51,099 nt of DNA from Syntrophobacteraceae bacterium (GTDB lineage: Bacteria > Desulfobacterota > Syntrophobacteria > Syntrophobacterales > Syntrophobacteraceae). Below are positions 44,478 through 51,099 of this stretch, in pieces. Below the pieces are notes generated by a model. It searched no databases. It had not been told where the DNA came from and was given only the letters and a program-made list of their open reading frames with translations. The position numbers and the translations under genes were made by a program. Each line of letters begins with the position of its first letter. Positions within the stretch are counted from its first letter, which is position 1. The stretch spans positions 85,972 through 137,070 of the forward strand of contig JAGPLX010000001.1 in the NCBI GenBank assembly GCA_018053185.1, given 5' to 3'.

Positions 44478-44819
44478 TCAGCGATTCTTCTTTTGTTTGA
44501 TGAGGTTGATTGCCTCGAGGGCTTCCAGGTACAGGGTCGCATCTTCAGCGGTGAGCAACACCCAGCGTCCCGGAGGCTGCATCCTGCCGTCCTTGAAGAT
44601 GGTGCCCACGAAATCCCCCGAACTCTTGTAGAGGTTGAAAGCGTTGTCTCCATAAGGCTGGAGGGTTCCCACGCACCCTTTGTCCTTGTAGCAGATGTTC
44701 CAGCCCCCGCTGCTCGTTGGCTGGATCACCATTTCATCCGCCATGGCGGCGGGGATCTGAGAGCAAAGCAAGAGCACGGCGATCAAAACAAACCTTACAA
44801 ACCTTGGAAACGACATCAT
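44478..44819 (-). CDS. Small secreted protein, unknown function
   Basis: A 113-aa protein from the ATG at 44819 (GGGAGG upstream). Residues 1-25 are a signal peptide (FVLIAVLLLCSQIPAAMA, cleavage before DEM). The mature part is about 88 aa: two cysteines (ICYKDKGC), repeated short beta-like phrases ending in Gly-Thr (CVGTLQPYG, FVGTIFKDG), then WVLLTAEDATLYLEALEAI and a basic tail. Not recognised. Periplasmic or extracellular. A TATAAT on the minus strand (44884-44889) lies upstream. Confidence 0.75.
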   Translation of the reverse strand: MMSFPRFVRFVLIAVLLLCSQIPAAMADEMVIQPTSSGGWNICYKDKGCVGTLQPYGDNAFNLYKSSGDFVGTIFKDGRMQPPGRWVLLTAEDATLYLEALEAINLIKQKKNR

Positions 44820-45223
44820 TCCATCCTCCCTTCCGACGGGTGTGTGCGTCGAGGCCAAACCGATGGTCCATCTATGATAAACTATTATACCACGACCGCC
44901 CGGAAGCCTCTATTCCTGACTGCGAACTGGACTTGTTCGGGAAAGACCGATAATGTGGGGTCCAATCCGGGACAGGGTGAGGGGGTACATTTTTTGCCGG
45001 AACACACCCTCACAAGGAAAAACACTCGCGAACCCCTCCCGATGAGCAACCTCAACCTCGGGTGGGGCTTTCCCAACAGCCGCGGGGTGTGCAAGGGCGC
45101 CAACGGAACTGTTTATCCGGCCCCTGCAAGTTCGGAGGCAGGAGAGCAGGGAACCCTTGGACCCTTTCCAGGGATTCGGGGGAATCAGCAAAATCGGATA
45201 CGGGAAAGAAGAAGGAGTTCACC
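44820..45223. other. Intergenic region with minus-strand -10 element
   Basis: A 404-bp stretch between divergent small genes. A perfect TATAAT on the minus strand at 44884-44889 probably serves the secreted protein, but no matching -35 is evident. AAGGAG at about 45211 precedes the plus-strand small gene. No gene or strong repeat seen. Confidence 0.45.
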
Positions 45224-45427
45224 ATGGTGCAATTGACAAATGGTCAGAAGTATCGGCTTCCCAATGGGCAAATCGTCACCGCCAGGTATGTCGAGAATGG
45301 GTTCCTGCTGGAATTCCGAAGAAAATATCGAGTGCCCCTTGAAGTGGGACCCTCGGGGGAACTCATTCTGCGAGGCAATGAGACCGCCTGGAGGGTGGAA
45401 CACCTGGTTCCCGAGGTGGAGGACTAA
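45224..45427 (+). CDS. Small 67-aa protein, unknown function
   Basis: A 67-aa, beta-rich protein (VQLTNGQKYRLPNGQIVTARY, then LEVGPSGELILRG) with AAGGAG 8 bp before the ATG at 45224. It reads like a small SH3- or KOW-like barrel, but I recognise no family. Its codon use is like the neighbours. It is convergent with pckG. Confidence 0.6.
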   Translation: MVQLTNGQKYRLPNGQIVTARYVENGFLLEFRRKYRVPLEVGPSGELILRGNETAWRVEHLVPEVED

Positions 45428-45537
45428 CGGAGGGACCTCGCCGATGAGTGAAGGTGCCGGCGCCCTCTCCCGCCCTTTGGAAGGAGAGGGCCGTTCGGGC
45501 TGCGGATCTTCGAGGACCAGGCCGGTTCCTCGCGGGT

Positions 45538-47445
45538 TCAGGGTTCCCGGTAAGCCCCCGGCGGGATATAAGGACCATATTTGGACCTGGCTTTCTCGAA
45601 CGACCCGATGGCAGCCCTCCAAATGGCATAAAACCTCTCCGGACAATCGGGGGCTGCCTTTTCATAGAAGGCAATGGCCCGGTTCAGCTTGGCGATCCAG
45701 GAATCGATTCGGAATTTGAATAGCTCTTCATAGAGTTCCCGCGAGAAATCTTCTTCCAGCAATTCCCCAAACAATTTGGCCAAATCTTCATAGATGGGGA
45801 TGAATCCCAGGGGAGTCCGGTGGGCGTCCAGTTCCCCGTGGATTCTACGCTCTGCCCAATGGATCCATACCTTCTTCGCCATCTTGTGGGTCAGGAAATT
45901 TCCCTGTGAGTCCTTTAGAAAATAGTTCACGGTGTAAATGCGCGGGATGTTCCGTATTCCCTTCACGAAGTTGATATTGTTCAGAATGTATTGCCCGATA
46001 GGGTAGCTGATGAAGTCCAGATTCGCCATAGGTTGAGGAGCCAGGATCCCTTCCTTGCCGATGGTAGCCGAGGTGGTTTCGGATTCGAGGGTGCAGGCCT
46101 TCATGACGATCCCGCTCTGCCAATCGGGTGATTCCTCGATGGGGACGGATGTGTTGCTGTCCCGACCGCCGTAGATGATCCCCCGGACCAATACCCCGTT
46201 CCTGTCCTCGTAGCTGGGATCAACGTTCTCCACATCCGCCAGGCGAAGAGTATACCGGGCATTGCTGTGGGCGAAGGGGATCTCTCGACCCTCTTTGTCC
46301 TTCTTGCCCTCGTACCATTCCCCGGAGAAATTCGTTCCCTTCTTGGGCGGGTCTATTCCCATTCCCTGCCAGTACGGACAATTGTCGGGACCCACCAGCA
46401 CATTGGAGAAGATGATCTCGTTGCCCGGGGTCTGGAGCGTTTTGAATATGATGGGATCGTCCTCGGGGTTCACGTCCTTGATGATCCCGAATATGCCGCG
46501 TTCCACGTTTACCGCTCGGAATTCGCCCTGAATATTTCGAAAATAAGCGATGTCGTCCCCCACGATCTTCTCTCCGGGAAGCATGGCGGTAGATGTTTTT
46601 CCACAAGCCGAGGGGAACGCTCCGCAGAAGTAAGTGGATCGGGCCTTTTTCGGGTTGAGGACCGCCATGATGAACATGTGTTCACACAGCCATCCCTCCT
46701 GCCCGGACAGGCGGATGGCAAGGCGCATGGCGTGTTTCTTCAGCCCCACACTGTTGCCGGCATACTGGTTGTTGGCGGAGAGTACCACCATGTCTTCCAG
46801 GTCCTGATAAATTCTGCGTTTGTCCAGATTCACGGAGCAGCCTCGTTCATCCAGCTGCCCCGCGCTGTGAACAAAACGGAAAAACCGGTCCTTGTCTTCC
46901 ATCCTCATGAAGTGCTCATAGCCCCGACGATACAGGATTTCCTCGGAATGACACACGTAGAAGGAATCGCTGATCTGGACACAGCCGATGGAAAAAGGAC
47001 TCAGCGTCGGACCTTCGCAGCTTGGCTTGACGATGGCTTCTTTCCCCTTCATGATGCCCCGGAGGATCTCCCGAATTTCCGCGAGACCGGCGTCCCGGTC
47101 CATGGCGGCCAGGGCCTTCATGGGTTCGAGGAGTTCCCTGCGGACCAGGTTCTTGGTGGCACCGGGGGCTCTGCCCTGATCCTCGTAGCCGTCAAAATGA
47201 ACGGTGTGGCCCTCCTTGCACAGCTTCTTCTCCTCCCCGACATCAAGGGCCCGCCTGCGCAGATATTCCGCGTCTTCGTCGCTGTCGTCACACATGTAGA
47301 CCGAATCCGGCTGACACAGCTCTACGTACTCACCCACAAAGTTGAACAGTTTTTCGTTTTTCAGTGCCTCCAGCCTGCGAAAACTCTCGGTGGACATCCT
47401 GCTCCGCAGCAATTTGAAATATCGGTTCTTAGTGAGATCAACCAT
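45538..47445 (-). CDS. pckG: Phosphoenolpyruvate carboxykinase (GTP)
   Basis: A 635-aa GTP-type PEPCK that interconverts oxaloacetate and PEP. It has the P-loop GAFPSACGKTSTAML with the hyper-reactive Cys281 and Lys283, the upstream SEEILYRRGYEHFMR region, GDDIAYF metal-binding residues, and GGRDSNTSVPIEESPDW. The start is placed at the ATG at 47445, where the family N-terminus begins (LTKNRYFKLLRSR). The frame is open 37 codons further but without similarity. A TTGACA and a 14-bp palindrome lie 110-150 bp upstream. It probably feeds gluconeogenesis from C4 acids. Confidence 0.96.
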   Translation of the reverse strand: MVDLTKNRYFKLLRSRMSTESFRRLEALKNEKLFNFVGEYVELCQPDSVYMCDDSDEDAEYLRRRALDVGEEKKLCKEGHTVHFDGYEDQGRAPGATKNLVRRELLEPMKALAAMDRDAGLAEIREILRGIMKGKEAIVKPSCEGPTLSPFSIGCVQISDSFYVCHSEEILYRRGYEHFMRMEDKDRFFRFVHSAGQLDERGCSVNLDKRRIYQDLEDMVVLSANNQYAGNSVGLKKHAMRLAIRLSGQEGWLCEHMFIMAVLNPKKARSTYFCGAFPSACGKTSTAMLPGEKIVGDDIAYFRNIQGEFRAVNVERGIFGIIKDVNPEDDPIIFKTLQTPGNEIIFSNVLVGPDNCPYWQGMGIDPPKKGTNFSGEWYEGKKDKEGREIPFAHSNARYTLRLADVENVDPSYEDRNGVLVRGIIYGGRDSNTSVPIEESPDWQSGIVMKACTLESETTSATIGKEGILAPQPMANLDFISYPIGQYILNNINFVKGIRNIPRIYTVNYFLKDSQGNFLTHKMAKKVWIHWAERRIHGELDAHRTPLGFIPIYEDLAKLFGELLEEDFSRELYEELFKFRIDSWIAKLNRAIAFYEKAAPDCPERFYAIWRAAIGSFEKARSKYGPYIPPGAYREP

Positions 47446-47983
47446 CGCTCCTGCTCCCTTCTGATTCCGGATCAATCCTTCGCAGCCTGCAAATGTGATT
47501 CCTTGTTCCCTGGACCGGCGGTCTGGGCAAAGGACGCAATGTTGTGCGTTTTCCACGCTAGACGTCTAGCAATTTGAATGCCCCGGTGTCAAGAATTGTG
47601 TCCGTGCTGTTGTCTTTTATCCGGAAGTGCGGCTTGAAACCAGCTGCACCCTCTCCCTAAAGCGGACCCCTTAAACGGGACCCCCTGTTGAGGTACAACC
47701 CGAAGTCAAGATCCCGGAACAGGGCGAGAATCTTCGAGGGATGCCGCTTTGCATCCCCAACCTGCTCCCGGCGTGCCTATTACAGAGGGATTTCGAGATG
47801 TGGCGTGGTTCTGTCCGAGGATTTCGGTCTTGAAGCTATGAAACAGAAAAGGGTGTTCAGGCTATTTCGTGTCCTATCGAGTGAACGCACCCGATCGAAG
47901 GTTGTCGATCGAAACGCGATACTCGTCCATGACCGACATCCGGCATGTGGCGAGCGTCGAAGGAGATAAAAGACACCGGAAGG
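47446..47983. other. Intergenic region upstream of pckG
   Basis: A 538-bp stretch. Its left third holds the pckG leader (about 105 nt) and promoter/palindrome. The rest (about 47600-47983) is downstream of the flagellar genes and shows no gene. There are two direct GGACCCC copies, 47663 and about 47679. No clear terminator for the fli genes was found. Confidence 0.4.
47557..47592 (-). promoter_or_regulatory. Candidate pckG promoter with overlapping palindromic operator
   Basis: On the minus strand TTGACA (47587-47592) is a perfect -35. Sixteen bases downstream lies the perfect 14-bp palindrome GCTAGACGTCTAGC (47557-47570), which covers the place of the -10 element; the -10 itself is poor (TAGACG with an 18-bp spacer). 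A repressor or activator binding there would control pckG. Confidence 0.5.
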
Positions 47984-48355
47984 CTACCTGTTCCCGTATG
48001 CTCGGATGGCCTTGCCGATCTGCCGCATTGAGTTCAGTTCTCGTTCCACTCGATTCATGGATCTTTCCAACGCCCCCGTACACTCCCGAATCTGCTGCTG
48101 AACAACAAGCAAAAGCTCCTCAAGAGGGGGATCTCCCTCCTTCATGCTCGTGTCCCCCGGAAACGAGGCGGACGGGGTGCCTGTCCCCAAGAGGGTCTGA
48201 AGAACAGCCAGCCTCTCATGGCAGGCATCGGCCACCGCCCCGACGTCCACATCGGGGTCCTGATCGCACCGGGCGAGCTGAGCCGTGTATTTGATCATCT
48301 GGATCAACACGGCACGCACACTGGATGGTTCGGCATTCACAACCACGAATCTCAC
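47984..48355 (-). CDS. Small helical protein behind fliS, FliT-like flagellar chaperone candidate
   Basis: A 123-aa, mainly helical protein in the slot where fliT usually follows fliD and fliS. Two helical halves (about 10-50 and 78-120, ending LERSMNRVERELNSMRQIG) fit a FliT-type helical bundle, but the sequence itself is not diagnostic. The start is uncertain: GTG at 48355 or ATG at 48298, neither with a clear ribosome site. A hairpin lies between it and fliS. Confidence 0.6.
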   Translation of the reverse strand: MRFVVVNAEPSSVRAVLIQMIKYTAQLARCDQDPDVDVGAVADACHERLAVLQTLLGTGTPSASFPGDTSMKEGDPPLEELLLVVQQQIRECTGALERSMNRVERELNSMRQIGKAIRAYGNR

Positions 48356-48371
48356 CTGGGATTTTTAAGTT

Positions 48372-48403
48372 GCGGGAGGACCCGGATCGTTGCGTCCTCC
48401 CGC
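48372..48403 (-). terminator. Hairpin between fliS and the fliT-like gene
   Basis: A perfect 10-bp stem (GCGGGAGGAC 48372-48381, GTCCTCCCGC 48394-48403) with a 12-nt loop, in the 106-bp gap after fliS. No T-run on the minus strand; it could be an attenuator or an mRNA-stability element. Confidence 0.6.
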
Positions 48404-48461
48404 CTTGTCCTTGTAGATAGGCCCGTGCACCGGGTGCCGGGGTACCCTACGAACCTAAGGA

Positions 48462-48893
48462 TCACGCCGATACACCCCGAACTCTCTCGTGGGCCGGAGC
48501 AACAATGGGCACTTCTTTCATGGAATTGAGCCGTACCTGTTCCCAGGCATTCCTCAGTTCCGACAGAATCCGGATCAGATGGTCGTACATGACGGTATCT
48601 TGACGGGTGTTGATACCGACGAGTTGTCGCAGGAGGAAATTGTAGAGCTTGCTGAGGTTTTGAGCAATGACGCCCCCTCGGTCGTAATCGAGGCAGATGA
48701 GCAATTCCGTGATGATGTCCTGGGCGTGACGTATTTTCCCATAGGTAGCCTCCATGGCCTGTCTCTCATGAAGCTTCTTGGCTTCCTGGAGGTCCCGAAT
48801 GGTGGCGTCGTAGCACATGATCACCAGTTTCAAATCATCCGCCGTTTCGACATTGGTCTTGAGGTAGCTCTTGGCTGCTTCGTTGTAGTACAT
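48462..48893 (-). CDS. fliS: Flagellar export chaperone FliS
   Basis: A 143-aa FliS that keeps flagellin unpolymerised before export. It begins MYYNEAAKSYLKTNVETADD, followed by the family's LVIMCYDATIRDL, the NLSKLYNFLLRQLVG helix and a C-terminal helix with SELRNAWEQV. The C-terminal tail is somewhat longer than usual. Start at the ATG at 48893, 58 bp after fliD. Confidence 0.94.
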   Translation of the reverse strand: MYYNEAAKSYLKTNVETADDLKLVIMCYDATIRDLQEAKKLHERQAMEATYGKIRHAQDIITELLICLDYDRGGVIAQNLSKLYNFLLRQLVGINTRQDTVMYDHLIRILSELRNAWEQVRLNSMKEVPIVAPAHERVRGVSA

Positions 48894-48951
48894 GGTTTCT
48901 TGCCTCCTCCATCGAGGTCGTCGTCCGACCGGCAACCGTTACCGATCCGGG

Positions 48952-51099
48952 TTATCCCAACAAACTGGTCACATAGCTCTGGATGCTCTGCAGCTTGGAC
49001 AAAGCGTTTTCCATAGCCTGGAACTGGGCGGTCAGGATCGCCATCTTCCTGTCAATGAGTTCCTCTGTAGACGAGATCCGGTCTTCCACACGATCAATCT
49101 TGGATTGGATGCTGTTTTTGTGGATGGTCAGCGAACCCGAAACGGAATCCATCCATTGAGAGATCTGTTTCTCCAGCTGGTCGGCGACTCCACTGGTGTA
49201 TGTGAAATCCCCCACGTCGCCCGTCGAGCTTCCCGTGTAGCGAATCTGAAGCCCGTAGGCGTCGCTGTTTTTATTCGTCACCTTGAGGATCTGGCCCACG
49301 CCCTCGGCTTCTACTCCCCCCACGGTCCCGACCACATCGGTGCCGTCGGCGCTGTCGGTCAGGATTCCCAGAGCCGCCTTGGTCCCACCTTCATACGACA
49401 GGGAGATGGTTTTCCCGCTTCCGTAACCGTCCTGGCTCAACAGGAGCTGGTTGGATGAACTGATGGAGGCGCTGATGCCGATCCCTTTGTTGTCGAACAG
49501 GGAGTTCAACGTGTTGACGATGTCGTTCAAACTCTCTCCTGCAGTGAAGGTCTTGGTGATGGAACGGCCTGTACTGGAATCTTGGATGGTGAGAGTGTCC
49601 CCCGTGCTTCCCAGGTATCCGGTACTCCAGTCGATGCCGGAACCTTCGATGGAAGCCTTGGACGCCGCTTGATCGATGTGGACGGCGTAAGTGCCCGCCT
49701 TGGTTTCCCCTGTGCTGTAGAAGTATTCGAGGCTCGTGTTTTGGCTCGATCCATCCCGGGCAAAGAGCTTAACCACGTCGTCGAAATTCGTCTCGAGCTT
49801 CTCCCGCAACACATTGGTATCCAGGCTCAACGCCGTGGAACTACCGGTGGTAATCCCGATGTCGCTCAAGGCTGTAAGGTTGGCGGTTCCGAATATCTCC
49901 GAGATCAGCGTCGATTGAATGCCGGTTCGCATGGACTTGAGCAGGGTATCTCCGAAAAGAACTCCCCCCGTTGTCTTGCTCTCGGTATTGTAACTGGTCT
50001 GAGTTTTGATGAAATCCACCACCTTATTGTAGGCATCCACCATGGATTGAATCTGCTCGGTGATTTCGTCGTAGTCCCTGTCGATGTTCAAGGTCACCGT
50101 GGTGTCCGAGCTTTCGCCGACGAGTTTCAGAGTGACACCCGGGATGGCGGTGGTGACGCTGTTCGATGAGCTGGTCATGGCCACGCCGTCCACGGTGAAG
50201 GATGCGTCCCGTCCCGCCTGGAGCACATATTCGCGGACAGTCCCCACTTCTGTGAAGGTGCCGAAGTTCAAACTTCCGGGGTTGGAACCATGGAGAGATG
50301 TCTGCAGGTCTACGGAAAGCTGGCTGGTTCCACTCTCGTTATCCACCACCTGAATTTTGCCCTGGGATGTGACCGTGGCCGTCACGTTGCCGAAAGTGTT
50401 CTCGATCTCCGCGAGCAGGTCCCCCACCGTTTTCGAGGTCATGTCGTCGTTGAAGAGTTTGAAGGTGGTGGAAACCGCGTGTCCGTCGTGCTTGGTTCCG
50501 GAGATGGTAATGGAATCGTTGGTGGTATCCGGGTTCAGATACCCATAGATGTCTTTAATGAGGGTGCTGCCGGTGATGGCCGTGGTCCCGTCCGTGGTGT
50601 TGGCAACGTTGCTGGTGACCCCCACGACGTTTTCCCTCTTTCCTTCTATGAACCCCAATGCCTGCAGAACGTTGTTGTCGTCCTTCCAGGTGGTCATCCC
50701 CTCGATCTCCAGACGGTAGTAGGTATCCGCTCCCACCGTTTCGGAGACGAGGCGAGCCGTGGCGGGATTTCCATCGAAGCTGAAGGCTGCGTTGATTTTG
50801 TCCTTGATGGTGGACAAGGAGTCGGTGAGATCGATGGTCACGCGTGTGCCGTTGATGGTGACATCTCCGGCCAGGTCATGGGATGCGATGCCCAGGAGGG
50901 CCTCTACCGAAGAGGAGGAGCTTGACAGCCGATCGCTGCGGGCCGCTCCCGGTGCCTGGTTCTTGAGGGTCGTGCCTGAGCTGTTGAAGCCGAGACTTGA
51001 CAGGATGTCTCCACTGGATGCGTTGAGCAACCCGATTCCTGCGGCCCCTTCCGTCTCACTGGTGAGAACGAGTCGGTACTCGTTCGCAGACTGCTGGAT
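48952..51099 (-). CDS. fliD: Flagellar hook-associated protein 2 / filament cap (5' end missing)
   Basis: 715 aa are visible and the frame is still open at the right edge, so the N-terminus is outside the window. Its features are the long, Ser/Thr/Gly-rich, Cys-free composition of flagellar cap proteins and the FliD C-terminal domain: AMVDAYNKVVDFIKTQ-type middle region, then IHKNSIQSKIDRVEDRI, LIDRKMAILTAQFQAMENAL and LQSIQSYVTSLLG at the end. FliD caps the growing filament. At over 715 aa it is long for the family, the extra length lying in the variable outer domains. fliS follows. Confidence 0.93.
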   Translation of the reverse strand: MQQSANEYRLVLTSETEGAAGIGLLNASSGDILSSLGFNSSGTTLKNQAPGAARSDRLSSSSSSVEALLGIASHDLAGDVTINGTRVTIDLTDSLSTIKDKINAAFSFDGNPATARLVSETVGADTYYRLEIEGMTTWKDDNNVLQALGFIEGKRENVVGVTSNVANTTDGTTAITGSTLIKDIYGYLNPDTTNDSITISGTKHDGHAVSTTFKLFNDDMTSKTVGDLLAEIENTFGNVTATVTSQGKIQVVDNESGTSQLSVDLQTSLHGSNPGSLNFGTFTEVGTVREYVLQAGRDASFTVDGVAMTSSSNSVTTAIPGVTLKLVGESSDTTVTLNIDRDYDEITEQIQSMVDAYNKVVDFIKTQTSYNTESKTTGGVLFGDTLLKSMRTGIQSTLISEIFGTANLTALSDIGITTGSSTALSLDTNVLREKLETNFDDVVKLFARDGSSQNTSLEYFYSTGETKAGTYAVHIDQAASKASIEGSGIDWSTGYLGSTGDTLTIQDSSTGRSITKTFTAGESLNDIVNTLNSLFDNKGIGISASISSSNQLLLSQDGYGSGKTISLSYEGGTKAALGILTDSADGTDVVGTVGGVEAEGVGQILKVTNKNSDAYGLQIRYTGSSTGDVGDFTYTSGVADQLEKQISQWMDSVSGSLTIHKNSIQSKIDRVEDRISSTEELIDRKMAILTAQFQAMENALSKLQSIQSYVTSLLG

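Noticed and set aside
46267..47577. A 436-codon plus-strand frame opposite pckG
   Set aside because: Antisense shadow; PEPCK motifs are intact on the minus strand.

Overview
The window looks like chromosomal DNA of a high-GC, Gram-negative, flagellated anaerobe. The best fit is a Desulfobacterota/Syntrophobacteria-type deltaproteobacterium. The reasons are a GTP-dependent PEP carboxykinase, an rplM-rpsI-argC order, an M16C/PreP-like peptidase, a large Wza-like exporter, and paired type III CoA-transferases of the kind used for anaerobic acid or hydrocarbon metabolism. This taxonomic guess is inference, and no rRNA, tRNA or CRISPR array was seen.

Layout. (1) 1-8087, minus strand: a candidate DNA-processing/defence island. 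Read in transcription order it has a DruA-family (DUF4338) protein, an unrecognised 280-aa protein, two tandem paralogous BrxD-like (DUF2791) P-loop ATPases, and an Lhr/BrxHI-like SF2 helicase. The helicase is fused to a Cas4/TM0106-type Fe-S RecB nuclease domain and runs off the left edge. Genes 2 to 4 are coupled by ATGA overlaps. The combination resembles the BrxD-BrxHI module of type 2 BREX and the ATPase-helicase core of Shango, but with duplicated ATPases, no TerB or methylase in view, and a nuclease domain whose catalytic lysine appears to be replaced by methionine. This is the best candidate for an undescribed system. (2) 8477-14009: an exported nitroreductase-like protein, a gene-poor 0.8 kb, then a Wza-like polysaccharide export protein with a pentapeptide minisatellite and a Wzz/GumC-like chain-length protein. 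(3) 14029-20610: housekeeping genes (M24 peptidase, ABC-F ATPase, LysR regulator, rsmA, tsaD). (4) 20992-29345: a divergent metabolic locus. E1-alpha/E1-beta of a TPP-dependent 2-oxoacid/acetoin-type dehydrogenase lie on the minus strand. On the plus strand is a tightly packed set of two long CaiB/BaiF CoA-transferases, four small proteins (two Cys-rich, one reminiscent of benzylsuccinate synthase small Fe-S subunits) and an MBL hydrolase with TPR-like repeats. (5) 29495-33764: a consensus promoter, then rplM, rpsI, argC, truA and an aspartate-type aminotransferase. (6) 33915-44167: metallophosphoesterase, M16C peptidase, RNase Z-like MBL protein, TVP38/DedA-like membrane protein, a frameshifted hexapeptide acetyltransferase whose frameshift sits inside a perfect inverted repeat, a GNAT, an M20 peptidase and a FemAB-like (DUF482) protein. 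(7) 44478-51099: two small orphan proteins, pckG with a palindrome over its presumed promoter, and a flagellar fliD-fliS-(fliT-like) set running off the right edge.

Genes in regions 2, 3, 5, 6 and 7 are mostly ordinary. The accessory or novel content is concentrated in regions 1 and 4.
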